The notes below the pieces were generated by a model. It made no database searches, had not been told where the DNA came from, and saw only the letters and a list, made by a program, of their open reading frames with translations. A DNA stretch of 21,388 nucleotides from an uncultured Fretibacterium sp. (GTDB taxonomy: Bacteria; Synergistota; Synergistia; Synergistales; Aminobacteriaceae): NCBI RefSeq assembly GCF_938040765.1, contig NZ_CALIAA010000242.1, forward strand, positions 1 to 21,388, written 5' to 3'. Both the position numbers and the translations under genes were made by a program. Shown in pieces: positions 7,954-14,653 of this stretch. Numbering within the stretch: the stretch's first letter is position 1; every line of letters starts with the position of its first letter.

Positions 7954-8358
7954 ATGCTGAGTGTTCTTGGGGTTGCGGTTTCCTCTGCGGTGCTGGTCGG
8001 CTATGGGGTTTGGACAAGGAGGACGGGGCGCGTTCCCCGCGCTCCGAGGAGGGCCCTGGCCTCCTGGATGGGCGTGTCCGTGCTGATGCTTTGTCTCTCT
8101 GCCGCGGCCGCGTTCGCGCAGGAGTCCGGGGCCTCCGCCGGGACCGCGACGGGGATGGGCTTCATCGGCGCGGCGCTCTCGACGGGCCTGGCCTGCGTCG
8201 GTGCGGGCATCGGCGTCGCGTTCGTCGGCGCCGCGGCGCTTGGGGTCGTGGGGGAGAAGCCCTCGATGTTCGGAACCACGCTGATCTATATCGGGCTCGC
8301 GGAGGGAATCGCCATCTACGGGCTCGTCATCTCCCTGTTCATCCTGGGAAAAATTTAG
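7954..8358 (+). CDS. atpK: V/A-type ATPase subunit K (proteolipid c-ring subunit)
   Basis: A 134-residue membrane protein that forms the ion-carrying rotor ring. Residues 1-20 and about 38-56 are two extra hydrophobic segments separated by a very basic stretch. The true c-hairpin follows: a Gly-rich helix (about 69-99) and a second helix (about 105-132) carrying the ion-binding carboxylate Glu117 in LAEGIAIYG. This arrangement resembles the longer K proteins of clostridia. The Gln and Thr ligands known from the sodium-binding NtpK of Enterococcus are not obvious, so the coupling ion is uncertain. The ATG at 7954 follows GGGAAGGGAG; an internal ATG at 8068 would give a signal-peptide-like N-terminus as in Thermus. 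A 77-base spacer separates it from subunit I. Confidence 0.88.
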   Translation: MLSVLGVAVSSAVLVGYGVWTRRTGRVPRAPRRALASWMGVSVLMLCLSAAAAFAQESGASAGTATGMGFIGAALSTGLACVGAGIGVAFVGAAALGVVGEKPSMFGTTLIYIGLAEGIAIYGLVISLFILGKI

Positions 8359-8369
8359 AGCGGCCCGCC

Positions 8370-8681
8370 ATGAAGGCCTTCCTGATCAGCGACAACCACG
8401 ACACCCTGGTGCTGATGAAGCTGGCCGGGATCAAGGGGGTCGTGGCGCACGGGCGGGAGGAGAGCCTCAAGGCCTTTTCTCAGGCCCTTTCGATGAGGGA
8501 CCTCGGCGTCCTCCTCGTGACGGAGATCGTGGCGGAGACCGTCCCCGACAAGGTCGTCGAGATGCGCAGGAGCGGGAAACCGCCCCTTTTGGTCGAGATT
8601 CCGGATCGGCATGGGAGTCGGAGAAAAGAGGATTTTCTGACGCGGTACATCCGCGAGGCGATAGGGGTGAGGCTTGAATGA
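8370..8681 (+). CDS. atpF: V/A-type ATPase subunit F (central stalk)
   Basis: A 103-residue protein with the single-domain alternating fold expected of subunit F (NtpG), which binds the lower part of shaft subunit D. Visible features are the N-terminal strand KAFLISDNHDTLVLMKLAGI, a central GVLLVTEIVAE strand-helix (near 49-60), a PLLVEIPDRHGS segment (near 74-85) and a C-terminal helix ending IREAIGVRL. Length is exactly typical. It begins 11 bases after the K stop with only a weak ribosome site, suggesting re-initiation. Its stop overlaps the start of subunit E by 4 bases. Confidence 0.9.
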   Translation: MKAFLISDNHDTLVLMKLAGIKGVVAHGREESLKAFSQALSMRDLGVLLVTEIVAETVPDKVVEMRRSGKPPLLVEIPDRHGSRRKEDFLTRYIREAIGVRLE

Positions 8682-9346
8682 AGCGGGAGGGCGCCCCTCT
8701 TTCCGGCGGGAACTCGCACGGTTTTGCCCCGGACGGGGATCGGGACGAGAGGAAAAAACTGGACGGGCTCCGCGCTTCCATCCTTTCCAGGGGGGCGGAG
8801 GAGCGCGAGCGCATCCTGAAGGAGGCGGAGGCGTGCGCGGAGCGCTGGCTGGCCGACCACACGGCGCAGCTGGACGCGACGGTGCGGAGTATCCGGGACG
8901 ACGCAGTGAAGCAGGCCCAGGACATCTCGGACCGGCGGCTCGTGGAGGCCGGGACGAGCCGGGACAGGGAACGGCTGCGCCTCCGGAGCGGCCTGGTCCA
9001 GGAGGCCCTGGCCTCCCTGCAGAAGGCGCTGGTGGGGCTGTCCGCACGGGACGATTACGACGCCATCCTGACCGGCGTCGCCGCGGAGGTCTGCGAGCGC
9101 CTGCGCAGCGGTCGGGTGGGGCTGCGGCTTCGTGCGGAGGACGCTCCGCTGGGGGAGGGGATAGCCAGGGCCCTGAGGGCCCGTTTCCCCAAGCTGGACG
9201 TCCGATTCGACGATACGCCGGAGCCCATCCTCGGGGGGGTGGTCCTTTTCTCGGAGGATGAGGGGTGGCGCATATCGGCGGACTGGAGGGCGAAGATCGA
9301 GGAAATGACGGACTCGGTGGCGGAAGCCGTCCTTGCGGAGCTGTGA
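8678..9346 (+). CDS. atpE: V/A-type ATPase subunit E (peripheral stalk)
   Basis: A 222-residue protein. The first ~25 residues are poorly conserved, then a long charged helix (about 25-125, rich in Glu, Arg, Ala) leads into a globular C-terminal domain that docks on subunit B. The C-terminal DTPEPILGGVVLFSEDEGWR segment (near 180-200) is the characteristic GG-V motif of the E family. It pairs with the small coiled-coil subunit to form the stator. ATGA overlap with subunit F places them in one translation unit. A later start cannot be excluded because the N-terminus is low in conserved features. Confidence 0.9.
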   Translation: MKREGAPLSGGNSHGFAPDGDRDERKKLDGLRASILSRGAEERERILKEAEACAERWLADHTAQLDATVRSIRDDAVKQAQDISDRRLVEAGTSRDRERLRLRSGLVQEALASLQKALVGLSARDDYDAILTGVAAEVCERLRSGRVGLRLRAEDAPLGEGIARALRARFPKLDVRFDDTPEPILGGVVLFSEDEGWRISADWRAKIEEMTDSVAEAVLAEL

Positions 9347-9389
9347 GTGGATTCGGATCTGTGAGAGGATGAAGATCGGGGTGAAGAAC

Positions 9390-11210
9390 ATGGAGGCAGC
9401 GGCCGAGCGGATGGGCCGCATCACGATGATCGACGGTCCCGTCGTCCGTGCCTCGGGGCTCTCCCGCTTTGCGATGGGGGAGATGACGGAGGTGGGGGAG
9501 CTTGCCCTGATGGGCGAGATCCTTCAGATGGATGGGGACAGCGGGGTCGTCCAGGTCTATGAGGACACGACGGGGCTCCGCGTCGGGGAGCCCGTCCGCG
9601 GGCTTGGCCGGCCTCTTTCCGTGTGCCTGGGACCGGGGCTGGTGGGGCATATCATCGACGGGATCGGGCGTCCTCTGGACCGCCTCATGGAGAAGGAGGG
9701 CGGCTTTCTGGGCCGGGGCTCGAAGCTCGACCCGATCGACATGTCCCGTTCGTGGGAGCTGACCCCGACCTGCAAGGTGGGGGACCGGGTGCGCGGCGGT
9801 TCGGTCATTGCCGAGCTTCAGGAGACGGATCTGGTGACCCATCGCGTTCTGGTCCCTTACGGGCTGGAGGGAGAGGTGGAGTTCATCGTCGCTTCCGGCT
9901 TCTGCAAGACGTCGGATGTGGTGGCGCGGGTCCGGCGCGACGACGGGACCATCGTGCCGGTGATGATGTATCACCACTGGCCGGTCCGGCGTCCGAGGCC
10001 CTATCGGGACCGCCTGCTGCCGGACGAGCCGCTGGTCACGGGGCAGAGGGTCATCGACGGGCTCTTTCCCATCTCCAAGGGGGGCGTCGCGGCGATCCCC
10101 GGTGGGTTCGGGACGGGCAAGACGGTGACGCAGCACCAGCTGGCCAAGTGGAGCGACGCCAAGGTCGTCGTGTACATCGGGTGCGGGGAGCGCGGCAACG
10201 AGATGACCCAGGTGCTGGAGGAGTTCCCGTCGCTCGAGGATCCGTACTCCAAAAAGCCGCTGATGCAGCGGACCGTCCTCATCGCCAACACGTCCAACAT
10301 GCCGGTCGCCGCGCGGGAGGCCAGCATCTACACGGGGATCACGATCGCGGAGTACTATCGCGACATGGGCTACGACGTCGCGATGATGGCGGACTCCACG
10401 TCGCGCTGGGCCGAGGCCCTGCGCGAGCTGTCGGGACGGCTGGGGGAGATTCCCGCGGAGGAGGGGTTCCCCGCCTACCTGGCGACGCGCCTGGCGGAGT
10501 TCTACGAGCGGGCGGGCAAGGTGCGGACCTTCGGCGACCGGACGGCCAGCATCAGCGTCATCGGGGCGGTCTCGCCCCCGGGAGGGGACTTCACCGAGCC
10601 CGTGACGCGGCACACCAAGCGCTTCATCCGGTGCTTCTGGGCGCTCGACGCCTCCCTGGCTCACGCCCGGCACTTTCCCGCAATCAGCTGGATGGACTCC
10701 TACAGCGAGTATGCGGACGAGGTCCGCGGCTGGTGCGAAAAGAACATCGACGCCTCCTGGGGCGAGCTGCGCGAGGAGGCCCGGGCCGTGCTGGCGGAGG
10801 ACGACGCCGTGCAGCAGACCATCCGCCTGATGGGCGAGGATGTGCTGCCCGACGGCCAGAAGCTCGTGGCCCTGACGGCTTCGCTCCTCAAGAACGGCTA
10901 TCTCCAGCAGAATTCCTTCAGTGACGATTCCTTCTGTCCGCCCAGGAAGGGGTTCGCGATTCTGCGGATGATCCTGAACTTCCATCGGCAGGCGAAGGCC
11001 CTGGTGGCCGAGGGGTGCCCCCTGTCGCTGATTCGGAGGATCAAGGAGCTCGACGAGGTGATCCACGCGCGGGAACTGCCGTTTAGCGACGGCGAGGGGT
11101 TCGGCGATCTGGAGAAGCGCCTCGAGGAGCATCTGGCGCTCGTCGGCCGGGAGCGTCTGGCCCACGAGGACGAGGACGGCGCGTCCGCCGCTTCGGAGGG
11201 CACGGCGTGA
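9390..11210 (+). CDS. atpA: V/A-type ATPase catalytic subunit A
   Basis: The nucleotide-hydrolysing (or synthesising) subunit, 606 residues from the chosen start. It carries the Walker A loop GGFGTGKT at 238-245, the CGERGNEMTQVLEEFP segment, the MADSTSRWAEALRELSGRLGEIP block (DELSEED-equivalent of beta subunits) and an FYERAGKV segment. The long insertion typical of V/A-type A subunits (non-homologous region, roughly 110-190) is present, which separates it from F-type beta. Three in-frame ATGs are possible: 9369, 9390 and 9411. 9390 is preferred because GGGGTGA precedes it by about 6 bases; the ATG at 9369 has AGAGG almost touching it. Confidence 0.95.
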   Translation: MEAAAERMGRITMIDGPVVRASGLSRFAMGEMTEVGELALMGEILQMDGDSGVVQVYEDTTGLRVGEPVRGLGRPLSVCLGPGLVGHIIDGIGRPLDRLMEKEGGFLGRGSKLDPIDMSRSWELTPTCKVGDRVRGGSVIAELQETDLVTHRVLVPYGLEGEVEFIVASGFCKTSDVVARVRRDDGTIVPVMMYHHWPVRRPRPYRDRLLPDEPLVTGQRVIDGLFPISKGGVAAIPGGFGTGKTVTQHQLAKWSDAKVVVYIGCGERGNEMTQVLEEFPSLEDPYSKKPLMQRTVLIANTSNMPVAAREASIYTGITIAEYYRDMGYDVAMMADSTSRWAEALRELSGRLGEIPAEEGFPAYLATRLAEFYERAGKVRTFGDRTASISVIGAVSPPGGDFTEPVTRHTKRFIRCFWALDASLAHARHFPAISWMDSYSEYADEVRGWCEKNIDASWGELREEARAVLAEDDAVQQTIRLMGEDVLPDGQKLVALTASLLKNGYLQQNSFSDDSFCPPRKGFAILRMILNFHRQAKALVAEGCPLSLIRRIKELDEVIHARELPFSDGEGFGDLEKRLEEHLALVGRERLAHEDEDGASAASEGTA

Positions 11211-11272
11211 TGACGGGGAACGGCGAGGCGGCAGCGGTGACCGGTTCGGGTTCACGGAGGGGGAGTGAGAGT

Positions 11273-12673
11273 ATGGCCCTTGCGGAGTATACGGGGATGA
11301 CCCGTATCAAGGGGCCCATTGTCCTGTTGAAGGGCATTCCGGGGGTTGGCTACGACGAGGTCGTGGAGGTGACCGCCGACGGCGGGGAGCCCCGTATGGG
11401 GCGTGTCGTCATGGTAAGCGAGGACGCGGTGATGGTGCAGGTGTTCGCGGGGACGGAGGGGCTGAGCCCGGCGACGGCCAGGACGCGCTTCCTGGGGCAT
11501 CCCCTCGAGATCTCGCTCTCGCCGGACATCCTCGGGCGGACCTTCGACGGGCTGGGCCGCCCCCTGGACGGAAATGGCCCCGTCTACTGCGGGACGAGGC
11601 GCAACGTCAACGGGCAGCCCATAAACCCGATGGCGCGTCTCTATCCCCGGGACTTCATCAACACGGGGTTCTCGACGATCGATGTGCTGATGACCCTCAT
11701 TCGCGGACAGAAGCTGCCCATCTTCTCGGGCAATGGCCTGCCGCACAACCGTTTGGCCATTCAGATCGCCTCCCAGGCCAAGCTGATGGGGGCCGACAAC
11801 TTCGCGGTCGTGTTCGCCGGAGTCGGGATCCGGCACGACGACGCGGCGGCCTTCTCCGCCAGCCTGTCGCAGCGGGGGTCGAAGCTGGTGATGTTCCGGA
11901 ACCTCGCGGATGACCCCGTCATCGAACGCATCGCGACGCCCCGCTATGCCCTGACCGCGGCGGAGTACCTGGCGTTCGACCTGGGGATGCACGTGCTGGT
12001 CATCGTCACGGACCTCACGAGCTATTGCGAGGCGCTGCGCGAGCTCTCGGTCGGCCGGGGCGAGATCCCGAGCCGCAAGGGGTACCCCGCCTATCTCTAC
12101 AGCGACCTAGCCTCGCTTTACGAGCGCGCCGGGGTCCTGAAGGGAAAGGAGGGAAGCATCACGTTCCTTCCGATCCTCACCATGCCCAACGACGATATCA
12201 CCAACCCCGTCCCGGACCAGACGGGGTTCATCACGGAGGGGCAGATCGTCCTGTCGCGCGCGTTGGATGCGGCGGGCGTCTATCCGCCCATCGACCCGCT
12301 CCCCAGCCTCTCGCGCCTGATGAAGGACGGCATCGGCAAGGGCTATACGCGGGAGGACCACCCCAGCCTGTCCAGCCAGCTCTTCGCCTGCTACAGCAAG
12401 GTGCAGGAGGTCAAGGCCCTGTCCGAGGTGGTTGGGCGCGACGAGCTCTCCGAGGAGGACCAGGCGTACCTCGCCTTCGGGGACGCGTTCGAACGAACCT
12501 TCATCGGCCAGTCGCGGGACGAGAACCGCGACATCGGGCAGTCCCTGGACAGGGGCTGGAGGCTGCTGGCCGGCCTGCCAGAGAGCGCGCTGACGCGCAT
12601 CTCGCTGGAGGATCGGAAGAAGTACGTCGATCCCCTTCGCGATAGGAAGGCGCCACCGCCTGATTCCGTCTGA
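11273..12673 (+). CDS. atpB: V/A-type ATPase regulatory subunit B
   Basis: The non-catalytic head subunit, 466 residues. In place of a working P-loop it has SGNGLPHN (152-159), the degenerate sequence normal for subunit B. Other signatures are the VIVTDLTSYCEALRELS block, GYPAYLYSDLASLYERAG and LPSLSRLMKDGIGKGYTREDH. The start at 11273 is chosen over an in-frame ATG at 11207 because GGAGGGGGAG (11256-11265) lies in the right place and the 22 extra residues are low-complexity and unlike the family. It ends the ATPase operon, 27 bases from the convergent lptB stop, with no clear terminator between them. Confidence 0.95.
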   Translation: MALAEYTGMTRIKGPIVLLKGIPGVGYDEVVEVTADGGEPRMGRVVMVSEDAVMVQVFAGTEGLSPATARTRFLGHPLEISLSPDILGRTFDGLGRPLDGNGPVYCGTRRNVNGQPINPMARLYPRDFINTGFSTIDVLMTLIRGQKLPIFSGNGLPHNRLAIQIASQAKLMGADNFAVVFAGVGIRHDDAAAFSASLSQRGSKLVMFRNLADDPVIERIATPRYALTAAEYLAFDLGMHVLVIVTDLTSYCEALRELSVGRGEIPSRKGYPAYLYSDLASLYERAGVLKGKEGSITFLPILTMPNDDITNPVPDQTGFITEGQIVLSRALDAAGVYPPIDPLPSLSRLMKDGIGKGYTREDHPSLSSQLFACYSKVQEVKALSEVVGRDELSEEDQAYLAFGDAFERTFIGQSRDENRDIGQSLDRGWRLLAGLPESALTRISLEDRKKYVDPLRDRKAPPPDSV

Positions 12674-12700
12674 AGCGCGGGATCCTCTTACCGGGAACCC

Positions 12701-13486
12701 TTACCAGGAGAAGTTGTCTCCCAGGTAGAACTTGCGCGCCAGGGGGTTCTGTGCGACCTCCTCGGGCGAGCCGTTCAGGAAGATTTTTCCGTCGTGGATC
12801 AGGTAGGTTCGGTCGGTGATGGAGAGGGTTTCCCTTACGTTGTGATCCGTGATGAGCACGCCGTATCCCCGTTCCCTCAGAGTCTGGATCATGGCCTGGA
12901 TGTCGTTGACCGCGATGGGGTCGATGCCGCTGAAGGGCTCGTCCAACAGGATGAAGTGGGGCTTGAGGGTCAGGGCCCGCGCGATCTCCACGCGGCGGCG
13001 TTCGCCGCCGGAGAGGGCATAGCCGCGGGTGTCGGCGATATGGACGATGCCGAACTGCTCGAGCAGCCGATCCGTGGCATCCTCGGAGGGACGCCCCATC
13101 TCCTCCCAGACCAGGTCGATATTCTCCCGCACCGTCAGGCTGCGGAACACCGAGGACTCCTGCGGAAGGTAGCCGATCCCCGCCCGGGCGCGGGCGTAGA
13201 CCGGCAGGCCGGTGACGTTTCGGTCCCCGATGAAGACGCTGCCGGCGTCCGGCCTGATAAGCCCCACGATCATGTAGAACGAGGTCGTCTTGCCCGCGCC
13301 GTTGGGGCCGAGGAGCCCAACGACCTCCCCCGGCCCGACCTCGATATCGACGTCCGAGACGACGAGGCGCCCTCCATACCCCTTGCGCAGTCCCCGCGTG
13401 GAGAGCCGGAGCCCGGTCGCCGCGTCGTCCGCCGGGACCGACACGGCGTCGGGAGCAGCCTTTTTCGTGTTCCGCTTCGAGCTCAT
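12701..13486 (-). CDS. lptB: LPS export ABC transporter ATP-binding protein LptB
   Basis: A 261-residue ABC ATPase that would power lipopolysaccharide extraction from the inner membrane with LptFG. Motifs: Walker A GPNGAGKT (60-67), the LPQESSVFR Q-loop region (107-115), signature LSGGE (158-162), Walker B ILLDEP (179-184), H-loop His215 in LITDHNVRETL, and the YLGDNF C-terminus typical of LptB. The first ~25 residues are a Lys/Ala-rich extension not seen in E. coli LptB. The ATG overlaps the lptA stop by 4 bases (ATGA) on the minus strand. A longer in-frame extension upstream overlaps lptA in another frame and has no family similarity. Confidence 0.94.
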   Translation of the reverse strand: MSSKRNTKKAAPDAVSVPADDAATGLRLSTRGLRKGYGGRLVVSDVDIEVGPGEVVGLLGPNGAGKTTSFYMIVGLIRPDAGSVFIGDRNVTGLPVYARARAGIGYLPQESSVFRSLTVRENIDLVWEEMGRPSEDATDRLLEQFGIVHIADTRGYALSGGERRRVEIARALTLKPHFILLDEPFSGIDPIAVNDIQAMIQTLRERGYGVLITDHNVRETLSITDRTYLIHDGKIFLNGSPEEVAQNPLARKFYLGDNFSW

Positions 13487-14415
13487 CGCTTCCTGCCCTT
13501 TTTCGCGGGCGCCGTTTTTTTGTCGCCTTTTCCCTTTGCCGCCTCGTCGGACGATACGGCGGGCGTCCGTTTGGGCTCTTTCGAGAGGTCGATGGTGATC
13601 GTCGCGCGTTCCGTGCTCGCGGTGCCCGAGCGGCTCACCATTCCTCCCAGGGCCTCCACGCGGTTCTGATCGGGAAAGTAGACGAGGGAATCCGACGTCA
13701 GCGTCCGCCCCTTCTGGACTGCGCGGACGTTGCCGCTCAGGACGACGCTGCCCCGTTCCTCGGAGTAGACCGCCCGGTCGCCGCGCAGGCTCACGGCGTC
13801 CCCGCTGCGGTTCGGCCTTCCCTCGATCCAGACCTTCGACTTCGCGGTCATGGAGACCAGGATCCCCTCCCGAAGCATCCCCTCCACGGAGTCCGCCCCG
13901 AAGGCGATGCCCATCGCGCGGTCCTCCACGCGCCGGACGTTCGTCATCCAAACCTTTGTCTGGCCGTCCTCCTCGTTGGCGCCGGACAGGCCGCCGCGCC
14001 CGGTCAGGGTCAGGCGGTCCGCGTCCAGGGCAATCGAGCCCACCCCGCCCCGGACCCCCTTGTCGATCCTGCAGGTGGGGGGCTCCCCGAAGAAGAGCTC
14101 CATGCTGCCGGCCTGGAGGTCGATCCGGTCGCCCTGCCAGTCCCCGGAGGCCGTGACCCCCTCGTCGAAGAGCACCTCCCGGCGCTGGGTGTTGCCGATT
14201 CCGCGGGGCGAGGAGACGGTGAGCCCGTCCGCTTTGATGACCACGTTCCCCGCGGCGAGAAAGTCGCCCGTCTTCGAGTCGAAACGCATCCTGTTGGCGG
14301 AGAGGCTCGCCTTATCGGGAAAGTTCTCGGCGTCGAGGGCCCCGGCCCCCGGGATTCCCTCTCCCATCACTATAAAGAATGCCGTCAGCAACAACAGGAA
14401 TACCGCACGACGCAC
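13483..14415 (-). CDS. lptA: LptA/OstA-family LPS transport periplasmic protein
   Basis: A 310-residue exported protein with an N-terminal signal peptide (basic MRR, hydrophobic core to about residue 20, then GAGALDAE). Two OstA-type beta-jellyroll stretches are visible: one near residues 38-110 (SANRMRFD... GNVVIKADGLTV... DRIDLQAG) and one near 215-270 (DRAVYSEERGSVVLSGNVRAV... SDSLVYFPDQ). LptA forms the periplasmic bridge for LPS. At 310 residues it is much longer than E. coli LptA (about 185) and may span more bridge length or combine LptA- and LptC-like parts. The last ~25 residues are very Lys-rich (KKTAPAKKGRKR), an odd periplasmic tail. It starts with GTG, with GAGGAGGTAG (14421-14430) well placed, and overlaps lptB. 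Confidence 0.82.
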   Translation of the reverse strand: MRRAVFLLLLTAFFIVMGEGIPGAGALDAENFPDKASLSANRMRFDSKTGDFLAAGNVVIKADGLTVSSPRGIGNTQRREVLFDEGVTASGDWQGDRIDLQAGSMELFFGEPPTCRIDKGVRGGVGSIALDADRLTLTGRGGLSGANEEDGQTKVWMTNVRRVEDRAMGIAFGADSVEGMLREGILVSMTAKSKVWIEGRPNRSGDAVSLRGDRAVYSEERGSVVLSGNVRAVQKGRTLTSDSLVYFPDQNRVEALGGMVSRSGTASTERATITIDLSKEPKRTPAVSSDEAAKGKGDKKTAPAKKGRKR

Positions 14416-14431
14416 ACGTCCTACCTCCTCG

Positions 14432-14447
14432 CATGAAGATCTTCATG
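14432..14447 (-). promoter_or_regulatory. Perfect 16-bp palindrome upstream of lptA
   Basis: CATGAAGATCTTCATG reads identically on both strands and ends one base from the lptA ribosome site. As DNA it could be a dimer operator; as RNA it could fold into a short hairpin next to the Shine-Dalgarno sequence. What is seen is only the symmetry; function is inference. Confidence 0.45.
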
Positions 14448-14454
14448 AGAAATA

Positions 14455-14497
14455 ACCGAAGTCGAAACAACTTCGAAAGACAACTTCGGTCATTATA
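14455..14497 (-). promoter_or_regulatory. Candidate lptA promoter -10 with adjacent repeats
   Basis: On the minus strand TATAAT (14492-14497) is a consensus -10 box for lptA-lptB, without a clear -35. Directly downstream lies an 8-bp inverted repeat (ACCGAAGT 14455-14462 / ACTTCGGT 14483-14490). Between and within its arms there is a 9-bp direct repeat, ACAACTTCG, at 14467-14475 and 14480-14488 (13-base period). The repeats would cover the transcription start, a position suited to a repressor. Confidence 0.4.
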
Positions 14498-14584
14498 ACC
14501 CAGCCGCTCGTATGGAGGGGACAGGAGGGATGCGGGTATCGAAGGAGGTTGTCCCGACAAAATTTCTGAGTCCGATTTATTTTA

Positions 14585-14613
14585 TTGACACCTGATCTGC
14601 TATGGATTATATT
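14585..14613 (+). promoter_or_regulatory. Sigma-70-type promoter of the ZinT lipoprotein gene
   Basis: TTGACA (14585-14590), a 17-base spacer, and TATATT (14608-14613) form a near-consensus housekeeping promoter, the best in the window. Transcription would begin around 14620, about 34 bases before the ATG at 14654. TAAGGAG at 14639-14645 is the ribosome site. No recognisable Zur or Fur palindrome is seen around it. Confidence 0.78.
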
Positions 14614-14653
14614 TAGCCGAGTTTATCACCGCAAACTGTAAGGAGTGAGTGTT

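Noticed and set aside
8355..11255. A 966-codon open frame on the minus strand opposite subunits F, E and A
   Set aside because: It is rich in Pro, Arg, His and Gly, has no recognisable motif and lies opposite three certain ATPase genes. Long antisense frames are expected in GC-rich coding DNA.
12674..12700. Possible terminator between atpB and lptB
   Set aside because: The 27-base gap has no convincing stem with a T-run; termination may rely on another mechanism or lie inside the opposing gene.
13487..13951. N-terminal extension of LptB through the lptA coding region
   Set aside because: It is out of frame with a good lptA gene, low in complexity, and a normal ATG with a 4-base overlap exists at 13486.
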